NCBI GenBank assembly: GCA_938034385.1
Contig: CALHLC010000027.1
Span: 1-44,576, forward strand
Source of the DNA: an uncultured Bacteriovoracaceae bacterium
GTDB lineage: Bacteria > Bdellovibrionota > Bacteriovoracia > Bacteriovoracales > Bacteriovoracaceae
Length of the DNA: 44,576 nt
Reading direction: 5' to 3'
Shown here: one piece after another, positions 24,840 through 34,028 of the stretch
Layout of the letters: the number at the start of each line of letters is the position of its first letter
Numbering within the stretch: the first letter of the stretch is position 1
Made by a program: the position numbers and the translations under genes
Notes under the pieces: model-generated
The model's input: the letters and a program-made list of their open reading frames with translations, nothing else
Told to the model about the DNA's origin: nothing
Databases searched by the model: none

Positions 24840-25727
24840 TTAATTTATTCCTTTATTAAGTTGTAATCTTGACTGCCTTAGCTCTGAGAAATCCTTGGCA
24901 TTTAACTTCGGGTATTGAATAGGAAGTTTCTTTAAGTGAGAATTTATGATCTTTGCAATAACTAATCTCATGTTAGGCTTATCATCAGCAGGGATAACAT
25001 ACCATGGACTATTAGGTGTAGCTGTATGTTTAATTGCTTCAGAGTAGGCCTTGGTATATTGAGTCCACAGTTTCCTCTCAACTAAATCTCCGGAAGAGAA
25101 TTTCCAGTTTTTTTCTTTAAGGTCAATTCTTCTGAGAAATCTTTTCTTTTGTTCTTTTTTAGAGATGTTCAAAAAGAATTTAATTGTTTTAGTCCCATTT
25201 GAATTTAAATGGGATTCAAAATCTTTGATTGATTTATATCTGTTTTTCCAAGTTGTCGTAAGGTTAGAAATATTTTCTGCAGGTAGCTTTTGATATTTAG
25301 TTAAAATATCTTTGTGAACTTTAACAACTAAAACTTCTTCGTAATAAGATCTATTGAAAACTTTTATATGACCACGCCTCGGGAGTTCTTTAGTTGTACG
25401 CCATAAGAAATCATGATCAAGTTCTAGCTCACTTGGTCTTTTAAAAGAAGAGCAACTTATTCCAATAGGATTCATTCCAGAGAGTACATGCTTTATAGTA
25501 CTATCTTTACCGGCAGCATCCATTGCCTGGAAAATTAATAAAAAAGAATATTTATCATGAGCGTAGAGAATGTCTTGAAGTTCATTGTTTTCTTTTTTTA
25601 TCTTCTTTAAAGTCTTTTTATAATCATCTTTATCTTTATAAAAATGGGGCATAGTTGTCTTGAAATTTTTAATATTAAAATTGGCACCACTTGTGATTTT
25701 GAAATCTGAGATTTTGAAATTTTTCAT
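24840..25727 (-). CDS. PPK2-family polyphosphate kinase
   Basis: PPK2 enzymes move phosphate between polyphosphate and nucleotides, making NTPs from NDPs or NMPs or the reverse. The P-loop is AMDAAGKDST (68-77), followed by FKRPSELELDHDFLWR and the lid HIKVFNRSYYEEVLVVKVH, both typical for single-domain PPK2. I start at ATG 25727; a GTG five codons earlier is also possible. The class (ADP- or AMP-preferring) cannot be settled by eye. It stands alone, divergent from the prenyl synthase gene. Confidence 0.9.
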   Translation of the reverse strand: MKNFKISDFKITSGANFNIKNFKTTMPHFYKDKDDYKKTLKKIKKENNELQDILYAHDKYSFLLIFQAMDAAGKDSTIKHVLSGMNPIGISCSSFKRPSELELDHDFLWRTTKELPRRGHIKVFNRSYYEEVLVVKVHKDILTKYQKLPAENISNLTTTWKNRYKSIKDFESHLNSNGTKTIKFFLNISKKEQKKRFLRRIDLKEKNWKFSSGDLVERKLWTQYTKAYSEAIKHTATPNSPWYVIPADDKPNMRLVIAKIINSHLKKLPIQYPKLNAKDFSELRQSRLQLNKGIN

Positions 25728-25802
25728 GATCAATAATATCACTTTTTTAGAAAATTGTGCAAAAGAGCTTTATATTTGCTCAATGTTTTGATAATTTCGC
25801 TT

Positions 25803-26567
25803 ATGAGTTTTAGAGAGAAATTTACTGATTATGTTAATAATCTATTTAGACATAACTCTGAGTTTGATGAGGCAATTAAATACGCTCTCTTACCTCCGGG
25901 GAAATTATTTAGACCTCATTTATTCCTAAATCTATGCAAAGATTTAAATGTAAATAATGTCACGACTTTTTACTTTGCTACCTTTTTAGAGTTTCATCAT
26001 GCATATACTCTTGTTCACGACGATTTACCTGCCATGGACGATTCAGCGATGAGGAGATCTAAGGCATCAGTTCACGTTGAATATAATGAAGCTATGGCCA
26101 TCTTAGTAGGAGATGCACTTTTAAATCAATCTTATGCTCAATTAAATGAATGTAATCTTACTAGGAAGAAGATGCTGACAACATTTTGTACTTGGGCCTT
26201 AGGTTTTGAAGGTTTGATTCTTGGACAAGTAGAGGATCTCTTTGGAGACGATAGAGTACTTAATAATATCTTAAATATTCATGAACTTAAAACTTCAAGA
26301 CTCATTCAATGTGCAACGATGGGAGCTTATTATTTCTCAGAACTTGATAGTGAAGAGGCCCATGAGGATTTTTATAAGCTTGGTTTAAACCTTGGACTGA
26401 ACTTTCAAATAAAAGATGATCAAGATGACTTTTCAACCAAAGAAGAAGATGAAGTAAATATCTTTAATGATTTCCCAGAACAAGCTAAAGATCTATTGGA
26501 AGCTACTACAAAAACAATTCATACTATTAGTGAAAAATATAATTTAAAAAATTTCAGAAAAATGTGA
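25803..26567 (+). CDS. Short polyprenyl diphosphate synthase (IspA-like)
   Basis: Trans-prenyltransferase that condenses IPP with allylic diphosphates. The first Asp-rich motif is DDLPAMDD (73-80), followed by RRSKASVH, and the second is DDQDD (205-209). The protein is 254 residues, about 45 shorter than typical farnesyl synthases. The usual GKxTxP-type segment after the second Asp motif is missing, and the GKRxRP motif reads GKLFRP. It may be altered in activity or be a partner subunit. I start at ATG 25803; a TTG 16 codons earlier is less family-like. The 3' end overlaps the convergent lipoprotein gene by 24 bases. Confidence 0.85.
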   Translation: MSFREKFTDYVNNLFRHNSEFDEAIKYALLPPGKLFRPHLFLNLCKDLNVNNVTTFYFATFLEFHHAYTLVHDDLPAMDDSAMRRSKASVHVEYNEAMAILVGDALLNQSYAQLNECNLTRKKMLTTFCTWALGFEGLILGQVEDLFGDDRVLNNILNIHELKTSRLIQCATMGAYYFSELDSEEAHEDFYKLGLNLGLNFQIKDDQDDFSTKEEDEVNIFNDFPEQAKDLLEATTKTIHTISEKYNLKNFRKM

Positions 26568-27338
26568 TCTTTCTATATTTGTATCAAACTCTTTGAAACG
26601 AACTTTTTTCAAATCTATATTCTTAGCAATTGGGTATTCTTTTAAATCTTTTTTATCTTTAGTAATTAGAGATTGATCAAATGCCGAATAAATCCTTTTT
26701 GGACTATCAGAATGTAACTCATAATCAGCAATTGATCCCGTTTTAACAGCTACAATATTTAATGGAACAATATCTTTGTCAAAGTCAATAATCATTTGTT
26801 TTGCATTTGCTTCAATATTTAGAGATTGGTCTTTATTGTTTTTAAGAAGAGAGTCTTTGAATTGAACAATAAATCTATCTTGATCCTTTGCTCTGAATAT
26901 TTTTAAATCACGAACTTTGTTGAATAAATTATTAAAGTAACTAATCGTAAAAATTTTGTATTCTTGAAAGTTGATTTTCTTTTTATAGACATCTTTTCTC
27001 TTAATTAGAGCACTTTTACATTTATCGTTAGTTGATTTAATTGCATGATTAACATCATAGACAATGATAATCGAATCATCTTGGCTAAAGTGCTTTTTTG
27101 TCACTTGTGATTCAATATCACATTTTACAACTGAGCCTTCTACTAAAAGAGGAGTTTGCTGAATGAGTTGGTATTGAATTTCAAAACTATCATCCGTATT
27201 TAGCTTTGTTTGCTCTATTGTCTTTAAAAAGACTGACTTGGAGACTGCTTCTAAATTCTCATCTTTAACTGATTCTTGAAGAGATGTTTGAAAGTCGCCA
27301 CAAGAAAGAAGCATCATTATAATTAGGATATTTTTCAT
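26544..27338 (-). CDS. Predicted lipoprotein (264 aa)
   Basis: The N-terminus MKNILIIMMLLSCGDF carries a lipobox (LLSC) with Asp at +3 after lipidated Cys plus Gly, so inner-membrane retention is possible by the E. coli rule. The rest is a soluble, Lys/Asp-rich domain that I do not recognise. I start at the ATG that gives a standard signal; a TTG lies six codons upstream. Neither has a clear Shine-Dalgarno sequence. Confidence 0.65.
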   Translation of the reverse strand: MKNILIIMMLLSCGDFQTSLQESVKDENLEAVSKSVFLKTIEQTKLNTDDSFEIQYQLIQQTPLLVEGSVVKCDIESQVTKKHFSQDDSIIIVYDVNHAIKSTNDKCKSALIKRKDVYKKKINFQEYKIFTISYFNNLFNKVRDLKIFRAKDQDRFIVQFKDSLLKNNKDQSLNIEANAKQMIIDFDKDIVPLNIVAVKTGSIADYELHSDSPKRIYSAFDQSLITKDKKDLKEYPIAKNIDLKKVRFKEFDTNIERSHFSEIF

Positions 27339-27467
27339 GAGTATAATTCTATCCAACTTTTAAACATATTCAAACAGCTCTAAATAATGAGAAATAATGC
27401 ATTCTATTTAGTTTTAAGTCAGTGGCACTTGACATTATGGGCCATATTTCGGATTTAAGAGATCAAC

Positions 27468-28376
27468 ATGAGCGAAGATACCAAAGATTTATTACCAATT
27501 ATTCAGACTCCAAAAGAAGTTCTGGATAAATCAAAAGACCTTGTTATAGGTGATCCTTTAAAAGCCTATTTAAAAGAAGTTTCTAAATATCGATTATTAA
27601 CCAGAGAAGAAGAAAAAGAGTTAACGGAGAAACTCTTTGAAACTGGAGAGATTGAAATTGCAAAAAAGTTAGTACTGGCAAACTTAAGATTAGTTGTAAA
27701 AATTGCAATGGAATATAAAAAGGCCCACCAAAATGTTCTTGATTTAATTCAAGAGGGGAATATGGGTTTAATGAAGGCTGTTTCTAAATTTGATCCAACT
27801 AAGGGAGCGAAGCTTTCTTATTATGCGAGTTGGTGGATAAAATCTTATATCTTGAAGTTTATTTTAGATAATTTTAGATTAGTAAAAATTGGAACAACTG
27901 CTGATCAAAAAAAGCTCTTTTATAATCTTATGAAAGAAAAAGAGCGTCTTGAGAGTCAGGGTATAGATCCAACTCCGAAAATGATTGCTGAGAACTTAGA
28001 TGTTTCTGAAAAATCAGTAATTGAAATGCAAAAGCGCCTTGGTCCTGGGTCTGGAGAGTTTAGTCTTGATAAAAAATATTTCGATGAATCTAACGCTCCG
28101 AGTCTCCATGACATTATAGCTACAGATGATCTCCCAGTAGATGAAGAGTTGGCCCATAAGCAAAACCTTGAAATCTTAAAAAGTAACTTAGGAGAGTTTC
28201 TAGATGGGCTTAAGCCTAGAGATAGAGATATTTTCCAGAAACGCCTTTTAGAAGAGGTTCCACCATCTTTACAGAAGATCGCTGATCAATACGGGGTCTC
28301 TAGAGAGCGGATACGTCAGATCGAATCTAGGCTCAAAGATAAGCTTAAGCTTTACATGAGCGAGCATCTTGGGTAG
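27468..28376 (+). CDS. rpoH: RNA polymerase sigma-32-type factor RpoH
   Basis: A heat-shock type sigma-70 family factor. Region 2 is clear (NLRLVVKIAMEY, DLIQEGNMGLMKAVSKFDP, YYASWWIKSYI), and region 4 has the helix-turn-helix GVSRERIRQIESRLKDKLK. The RpoH box is present (QKKLFYNL, residues 147-154), which separates RpoH from RpoD and RpoS. Its 302 residues match the usual size. It sits in front of rpsO with 70 bases between, and would control chaperones and proteases. Confidence 0.92.
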   Translation: MSEDTKDLLPIIQTPKEVLDKSKDLVIGDPLKAYLKEVSKYRLLTREEEKELTEKLFETGEIEIAKKLVLANLRLVVKIAMEYKKAHQNVLDLIQEGNMGLMKAVSKFDPTKGAKLSYYASWWIKSYILKFILDNFRLVKIGTTADQKKLFYNLMKEKERLESQGIDPTPKMIAENLDVSEKSVIEMQKRLGPGSGEFSLDKKYFDESNAPSLHDIIATDDLPVDEELAHKQNLEILKSNLGEFLDGLKPRDRDIFQKRLLEEVPPSLQKIADQYGVSRERIRQIESRLKDKLKLYMSEHLG

Positions 28377-28446
28377 TTTGAAGCACTATTAACCTTTTAC
28401 TCGGTTTGAAAAATTACTTTCTTTCTGGGTTTTACGGAGAAGCAAA

Positions 28447-28713
28447 ATGTTAACAAAAGAACAAACAAAAGAAATCGTAGCAAAATTTGGAAAAACTCCA
28501 ACTGATTCAGGGTCTCCTGAAGTTCAAGTTGCTATTCTTACTGAAAAAATTAAGTACTTAACATCTCACTTTGCTGACCACAAGCATGACTTTCATTCTA
28601 AAAGAGGAATGATGAAAATGATTGGTCAAAGAAGAAGAGTTTTAAGCTTTATCAAAAAACAAGATGTAGAGAGATACCAAAAAGTTATCACTGATCTTGG
28701 TTTAAGAAAGTAA
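28447..28713 (+). CDS. rpsO: 30S ribosomal protein S15
   Basis: S15 is a primary 16S rRNA binding protein. The 88-residue length and the core FGKTPTDSGSPEVQVAILTEKI, LTSHFADHKHDFHSKRGMM and RRRVLSFIKK are typical. CGGAG lies seven bases before the ATG. It is followed by a probable terminator. In most bacteria pnp comes next; here two other genes intervene. Confidence 0.97.
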   Translation: MLTKEQTKEIVAKFGKTPTDSGSPEVQVAILTEKIKYLTSHFADHKHDFHSKRGMMKMIGQRRRVLSFIKKQDVERYQKVITDLGLRK

Positions 28714-28742
28714 TCTTTCACTAAATTTAATATTTAATTAAT

Positions 28743-28769
28743 GCCAGAGCTTTTATTAGCTTTGGCTTT
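28743..28769 (+). terminator. Probable terminator after rpsO
   Basis: Stem GCCAGAGC/GCTTTGGC (eight pairs, one of them G-U) with an eight-base loop, followed by TTTC, 30 bases after the rpsO stop. The T tract is short. Confidence 0.5.
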
Positions 28770-28875
28770 CGTGCGTCTACAGACTTCATGAAGTAAGAAA
28801 ATATTAACTCAATATTATTTCTAACTAATCTTGAGCAAGGTAAAAGAATCAACCACTTTTATTATTAGGAAAAAT

Positions 28876-30066
28876 ATGAATCTAATTATTTCTTTTATCT
28901 TTACTTCTCTTCTTGCAAGCTCGTTGACTTTTGCATCTGGCTTAGTTCCAAATCAGACGTTTCAACCAGGGTCTAGAGAATTTAAAGCTTTAAATAAGTC
29001 ATATGAAAAATATGCTAAAGCAAAAGAAATAAACAAAAAACACAAGGTAGTAGTGGCTGTGATTGATTCTGGTGTAGATTATAAGCACCCTAATCTAAAA
29101 AATCACATGCACTATAATTTAAAAGAATTAAAAACAACTTTTGATAAGAAAGATAATGATAATAATACTTTTAAAGATGATTTTCTTGGTTACGATTTCA
29201 CTGGTCTCGACGGATTACCATACTATGCTATTCTTGGAGAGTCTGGACAAAGAGATCCATACTTAGAGCAAGCTGCTGGAGGAGCTCATGGTACACATGT
29301 CTCAGGAATAGTTGCTAATAATGATGAGAGAATTGGAATTATTCCGTTTAGAGTTGTTCCTATGGCAGATAATGCTGAAACAAAAATACTTCAATCTAGA
29401 AACCCATATGAGAGATTAGCTAAAATGGCTGCTCAATATATTAAAGACTCTATTTATCTTGCTAAGACTCAAGGAGCAAGGGTTGCAAATCTAAGTTTAG
29501 GGCTATCAGCCAGTGATGAGTTTTTAACTCAAGCACATGTAAAAACAATCTTTAAGAAATTAAGAAAATATATCTCTTCTGCTGCTTCGAACATGATTGT
29601 AGTAACGGCAGCCGGAAATGAGTCAACGGATGTTTCTACTGGATCAATTATTCAACCTTGCCAATTGAGAACAAGAAATGTTCTTTGTGTTGGTTCTGTA
29701 GATAAAAAGGGTGTTATTAGTAGTTTTAGTAATTATGGAATTCAACACGTAGATATTTATGCTCCAGGCGAAGATATTGTTTCAACGATCCCTGTTGCTT
29801 ATGCCAATGATCCTACAAGAGCTTTTGATAAAATGAGTGGGACATCAATGGCGTCACCTTATGTTGCACATGTTGTTGCTAGAGTATTAATCGAGGCACC
29901 TTGTTTAAGTTCTGAAGAAGTTATCAACTTATTAATGAAAACTGCTCATGTTAGAAAAGTAAAAGCTGATAGAAATATTGGTAATAGTAATTCTTCGGTT
30001 TTAAAATATAAAATAGTGAACAAGAAAAGAGCTATTGAGGTTGCAAAGAATATTAGTTGTAGATAG
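28876..30066 (+). CDS. Secreted subtilisin-like serine protease
   Basis: S8-family peptidase with a signal peptide (MNLIISFIFTSLLASSLTFA). From this start the catalytic residues are Asp64 (VAVIDSGVD), His138 (GGAHGTHVSGIVANN) and Ser324 (SGTSMASPYVAH), with the oxyanion Asn248 in AAGNES. There is little room (about 40 residues) for a propeptide, so folding may not need the usual I9 chaperone domain. I chose ATG 28876 because AGGA lies five bases upstream and the signal begins there; a TTG 15 codons earlier is unlikely. Secreted proteases of this kind are abundant in predatory bacteria. A strong terminator follows. Confidence 0.93.
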   Translation: MNLIISFIFTSLLASSLTFASGLVPNQTFQPGSREFKALNKSYEKYAKAKEINKKHKVVVAVIDSGVDYKHPNLKNHMHYNLKELKTTFDKKDNDNNTFKDDFLGYDFTGLDGLPYYAILGESGQRDPYLEQAAGGAHGTHVSGIVANNDERIGIIPFRVVPMADNAETKILQSRNPYERLAKMAAQYIKDSIYLAKTQGARVANLSLGLSASDEFLTQAHVKTIFKKLRKYISSAASNMIVVTAAGNESTDVSTGSIIQPCQLRTRNVLCVGSVDKKGVISSFSNYGIQHVDIYAPGEDIVSTIPVAYANDPTRAFDKMSGTSMASPYVAHVVARVLIEAPCLSSEEVINLLMKTAHVRKVKADRNIGNSNSSVLKYKIVNKKRAIEVAKNISCR

Positions 30067-30077
30067 GAAGAAGTTGT

Positions 30078-30113
30078 AAGGTAAGGCCTTCAACGGAAAG
30101 CCTTACCTTTTGT
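30078..30113 (+). terminator. Strong intrinsic terminator after subtilase gene
   Basis: A perfect ten-base-pair stem, AAGGTAAGGC/GCCTTACCTT, with a 12-base loop is followed by TTGTT, 11 bases after the stop codon. It lies between convergent genes; on the minus strand no T tract follows. Confidence 0.75.
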
Positions 30114-30133
30114 TATCAAGAAATTAATAATTT

Positions 30134-31066
30134 TTAAATATCATCATCTCTATCGTTTCTTCTATCAATTAATAATGGGTGCAAGATATTAATTCTTTTC
30201 GTTTCAGAACTCTTAATAACTTTATTATCTTCAATAATTACAATATCATAGTCGATACTAAAGACAACTGCACGGCCCCTTATTCCTTCTGGAGAGCTCT
30301 CATCAAAAGCAAGATCATTGAATTCTGCTAGGTAGTTTTTAAAGTCAAAGTTTAGACCTTTTGACCTAATGTTTTCTTGATCACCTCTAGCAGTTGAAAT
30401 TGCTTCGCTACTAAAGCCATTAACACTTTTTGTTCTAAGACCCCACTCTTGACCTTTTTCCAGTTTTGCTAGACTACTATTAGACTTTGCAAATAATTTT
30501 TCAACAAGATCTATAATCAAACCTTTATCAGCTATTGGTGCTTCTTCAAGTGCTTCTGGGGTTGGACCTTGCCCTGGTAGTTTAACTTCAAAGTTTTTAG
30601 CATCTAATAAGCCGTTGAGCTCACCTTCAACATAACATTCATATCTATACTTTGATTCTTCAACTGAAGAAACTCGCTGATCCCATTCTTTCATTATTTC
30701 ATCTGTGGTAATTTGTTTTGATTTTATAATGTGAGCTTTTAGAGAAAGATATTTAAATTGTTCTTTTGTATATTCTTCTACTTCTGTGCTGGCAGTTAAT
30801 ACTGATGAACCTGATGATGTAGAAAAAGGCCTTTGTAGCATTTTCTCACAACGTTCTTCTAGTTCTTCAAGAGATAGAAGGTTATCGCCAAATGGAAAAC
30901 CAGTATAAAATAAAATTTTTCTATAATTTGATCGATGGGTACTCCCTACGTCTACGACACTTCCAGGATCTTCTTGTTGAGTTTCCTCAAGTTGTATTGA
31001 TTTATTTTGCTGGCTCATACAAGACAACATTAAGATACCAGTAATAAAGTATACGATTAATTTCAT
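30134..31066 (-). CDS. Predicted lipoprotein (310 aa)
   Basis: Signal and lipobox MKLIVYFITGILMLSCMSQQ indicate lipidation at Cys16. The mature part is polar, Glu/Ser rich, with two further cysteines (ERCEKML, YECYVEG) and an acidic, Arg/Asp-rich end. GGGAGAG precedes the ATG by about five bases. I do not recognise the family. It separates the subtilase from pnp. Confidence 0.72.
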   Translation of the reverse strand: MKLIVYFITGILMLSCMSQQNKSIQLEETQQEDPGSVVDVGSTHRSNYRKILFYTGFPFGDNLLSLEELEERCEKMLQRPFSTSSGSSVLTASTEVEEYTKEQFKYLSLKAHIIKSKQITTDEIMKEWDQRVSSVEESKYRYECYVEGELNGLLDAKNFEVKLPGQGPTPEALEEAPIADKGLIIDLVEKLFAKSNSSLAKLEKGQEWGLRTKSVNGFSSEAISTARGDQENIRSKGLNFDFKNYLAEFNDLAFDESSPEGIRGRAVVFSIDYDIVIIEDNKVIKSSETKRINILHPLLIDRRNDRDDDI

Positions 31067-31426
31067 TTACACTCTCCCAGGATACGTATATATCTAGATA
31101 CACCTTTAGTTCCACACTAGAATAAGGGAAGAACATACTTTCTTGGTTGGAGATTATGATTCTTATATGATTTCAGTAACTTAGAAGAAGGTAGTTGAAA
31201 GTAATATGCCAAGAGATTTTGGCGGTGTTCTATAAGAGTAGATTGTTTCAGATTTACTATTTCTTATCTAAAGAGTATAAACAAACTGTGGATCTTTGAG
31301 ATTTTAGGGATATATAGCGATTTAAGCTACTTACTTTTCTATCTATCTTTTTAAATATCAAGCATTCACAATACATTTACAAAGTATCCTTATTTTTAAG
31401 GTGCATTTATTTTAGGAGGCACTAAA
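31067..31426. other. 360-base gap containing pnp leader
   Basis: No convincing gene is present. It should hold divergent promoters for the lipoprotein and pnp. One weak hairpin (GCCAA/TTGGC at 31208-31223) is visible. AGGAGG at 31413-31418, about eight bases before the GTG, is the pnp ribosome-binding site. I do not see a recognisable -35/-10 pair. Confidence 0.5.
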
Positions 31427-33550
31427 GTGTTAAATAACAAACAAGAGTTCACTATTGAATATGGTGGAAAGACAGTCGTTTTAGAAACAGGTCGATTAGC
31501 TAAGCAAACAGATGGTTCAGTTTTAGTGACATGTGGTGGGACGCAAGTTTTATCTACAGTATGTTCAGCAACAGAATCTAAGCCAGGGCAAGATTTTTTC
31601 CCTCTATTAGTTGATTATAAAGAAAAATATTATTCTGCTGGTAAATTCCTTGGTGGATTTAGAAAAAGAGAAGGTAGACCAAGTGATCAAGAGATTCTTT
31701 TAATGAGAATGATTGACCGGCCTTTTAGACCAATGTTCCCTAAAGGATATTTTAACGAAACAATTATTATGAATCAGGTTTTATCTTATGATGCAGACTC
31801 TGATCCACAAATTTTAGCTGGTCTTGGAGCTGCTGCTTGTTTAGCAATCTCTGATATTCCATTTGAAGCTCCTGCTGGTTTTGCAAAAATTGGTTATAAA
31901 GATGGAAACTATATCTTTAATCCAAGTAAAGCTGAGTTAGAAGAAAGTGAACTAGATATGATTGTTGCAGCAAGTGCTGATGCCATCTTAATGGTTGAAG
32001 GTGAGGCAAAAGAACTTTCAGAAGATGTTATGCTAGGAGCGATTACTTATGCTCACACAGAAATTAAAAAATTCTGTAAGGGATTAGCAGATATGAAAGC
32101 TAAAGTTGGTAGACCAACAAGAACTTTTGAATCAACTAGTTCAAACGAGACTTTATTAAAAACAGTTGCTGAAGAATTTAAAGGTCAAGCTAGAGAATTA
32201 CTTTCAATTACTGATAAAACAAAAAGATCTAAAACAATTAAAGCTTTAACTAAAACTGCAGCTGCAGCTCTTAAAGAAAATCCAAGTAAGTATGGATTGG
32301 ATGAAGATGCGAACTTTGGTAATGAAGCCTATTCTGGAATTGATGAGCTTTTATATGAAATGATGAGAGCAGATATTTTAAAAGAAGACAGAAGAATTGG
32401 TGGAAGAGGACTAGATGAAGTAAGAGCAATTGAAACTGAAGTAAGTTGCCTTAAAAAAGTTCACGGTTCAGCTTTATTTACAAGAGGTGAAACTCAGGTT
32501 TTAGGAACTGTAACAGTTGGATCTAAAGCAGGTGCTCAACTTGTTGAAGATTTAGATGGTGTTGAATTTCAAAAATTCTACCTTCATTATACTTTTGCTC
32601 CATTTTGTGTTGGAGAGGCCAGAGGTTATAGAGGAGTTGGGAGACGTGAAGTTGGTCACGGTAACCTAGCAGAGAGAGCGATTAAGGGCATGATCTCTGA
32701 TGAGAATCCATATACTATTAGAGTTGCTTGTGAGGTTTTAGAGTCTAATGGTTCAAGTTCTATGGGATCAGTTTGTTCTGGGTCTATGGCACTCATGGAT
32801 GCTGGTGTGAAAATGAAAGCACCGGTAGCTGGAATTGCAATGGGTCTTATTAAAGATAAAGAAAGTGATAATTATAAAATCCTATCAGATATCTTAGGAG
32901 ATGAAGATCACCTTGGTGATATGGACTTTAAAGTTGCTGGAACAAAAGATGGTATTACTGCTATTCAGATGGATATTAAAATTACAGGGATTAATGAAGA
33001 AATTTTAAATAAAGCTATGACTCAAGCAAAAGCTGGAAGACTTCATATCCTTGGTGAAATGGAAAAAACTATCAATACTACAAGAACAGACCTTAAAGAT
33101 TTCACTCCAAGAATTGAAGAGATGAAAGTTAAGCCAGATCAGATTGGAATGGTAATTGGACCAGGTGGTAAGAACGTTAAAGCTCTTCAAGAAAACTATA
33201 ACGTTACAGTTGAGTGTAATGATGATGGAACAGTTAAGATCTTAGGTGATAACGCTAAAAATGTTGCTGATGCAATTATCTCTTTAGATATGAATATCAA
33301 TGGTCCTAAAATTGGTGAAGACTATGACGCTGTTGTAGTGACGATCAAAGAATACGGTGCATTTGTTGATATCATGCCAGGAGTTAGTGGATTAGTTCAC
33401 GTTTCAGAAATGGCTGATGAGAGAGTTAACGATGTTAATGAGTATGTTTCTGAAGGTGATAAAGTAAGAGTAAAAGTTTTAGATAAGGATAAGTTTGGTA
33501 AAACAAAATTATCTATTAAAGCAATTGCTCCTTTAACTAAGAAAGCATAA
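31427..33550 (+). CDS. pnp: Polyribonucleotide nucleotidyltransferase (PNPase)
   Basis: PNPase degrades RNA 3' to 5' with phosphate and can add nucleotides in reverse; it is part of the degradosome. Two RNase PH domains are present, the first with GRPSDQEILLMRMIDRPFRPMFP split over about 75-95 and the second with GEARGYRGVGRREVGHGNLAERA. GDMDFKVAGT holds the catalytic aspartates. A KH domain (GMVIGPGGKNVKAL) and an S1 domain (YGAFVDIMPGVSGLVHVSEM) end the 707-residue chain, the normal length. The start is GTG with a strong AGGAGG. It leads the dut-ferredoxin-fluC operon. Confidence 0.97.
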   Translation: MLNNKQEFTIEYGGKTVVLETGRLAKQTDGSVLVTCGGTQVLSTVCSATESKPGQDFFPLLVDYKEKYYSAGKFLGGFRKREGRPSDQEILLMRMIDRPFRPMFPKGYFNETIIMNQVLSYDADSDPQILAGLGAAACLAISDIPFEAPAGFAKIGYKDGNYIFNPSKAELEESELDMIVAASADAILMVEGEAKELSEDVMLGAITYAHTEIKKFCKGLADMKAKVGRPTRTFESTSSNETLLKTVAEEFKGQARELLSITDKTKRSKTIKALTKTAAAALKENPSKYGLDEDANFGNEAYSGIDELLYEMMRADILKEDRRIGGRGLDEVRAIETEVSCLKKVHGSALFTRGETQVLGTVTVGSKAGAQLVEDLDGVEFQKFYLHYTFAPFCVGEARGYRGVGRREVGHGNLAERAIKGMISDENPYTIRVACEVLESNGSSSMGSVCSGSMALMDAGVKMKAPVAGIAMGLIKDKESDNYKILSDILGDEDHLGDMDFKVAGTKDGITAIQMDIKITGINEEILNKAMTQAKAGRLHILGEMEKTINTTRTDLKDFTPRIEEMKVKPDQIGMVIGPGGKNVKALQENYNVTVECNDDGTVKILGDNAKNVADAIISLDMNINGPKIGEDYDAVVVTIKEYGAFVDIMPGVSGLVHVSEMADERVNDVNEYVSEGDKVRVKVLDKDKFGKTKLSIKAIAPLTKKA

Positions 33551-33554
33551 ATAC

Positions 33555-34028
33555 ATGTTAGTTAAGATTAAGAAATTAGATAATTTTGACCAGTCTTTTT
33601 CACTCCCAACTTATGGGAGTGAAGAAGCTGCTGGGGCTGATGTTCGAGCATGTTTGCTAGATGGCAAGACCATTGAGTTAAAGCCATTTGAGCGAGTTTT
33701 GATTCCAACAGGGTTGAGTCTTGAGTTTCCAAAAGGTTATGAGATTCAAGTAAGGCCTAGGTCTGGTCTAAGTTTTAAAACTGGGCTTGTCATAGTGAAT
33801 TCTCCTGGAACGATTGATAGTGATTATCGTGGAGAGTTAAAAATTATTGTAGCAAATTTTTCAAATAAAGTTGAAAAGATAGAGCATGGTTTAAAAATTG
33901 CTCAACTTGTCTTTTCTCCTGTTGTTCAAATGAACTTTGAAACAGGAGAACTAAGTGAGTCAGGACGCGGGAGTGCTGGATTTGGATCAACTGGGCTTAT
34001 CGATGGAATCAAGGAGATGAATTCATGA
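33555..34028 (+). CDS. dut: dUTP diphosphatase
   Basis: The trimeric dUTPase splits dUTP to dUMP, keeping uracil out of DNA. The conserved motifs are visible: EAAGADVRA (motif 1), RPRSGLSFKTGL (2), GTIDSDYRGELKIIVANF (3), ERV/GLKIAQLV (4) and GRGSAGFGSTG (5). The length is 157. It starts four bases after pnp, and its TGA overlaps the next ATG (ATGA). Confidence 0.96.
   Translation: MLVKIKKLDNFDQSFSLPTYGSEEAAGADVRACLLDGKTIELKPFERVLIPTGLSLEFPKGYEIQVRPRSGLSFKTGLVIVNSPGTIDSDYRGELKIIVANFSNKVEKIEHGLKIAQLVFSPVVQMNFETGELSESGRGSAGFGSTGLIDGIKEMNS

Noticed and set aside
24829-24842. Perfect palindrome TTAAGAGCTCTTAA at the end of the PPK2 gene.
   Set aside because: It has no loop and no T tract, so I could not support a terminator or a specific binding site.
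27429-27457. TTGACA upstream of rpoH, preceded by TGGCAC, as a sigma-70 or sigma-54 promoter.
   Set aside because: At 17-base spacing the -10 would be GATTTA, almost on the start codon, and TGGCAC is not followed by TTGC at the right distance.
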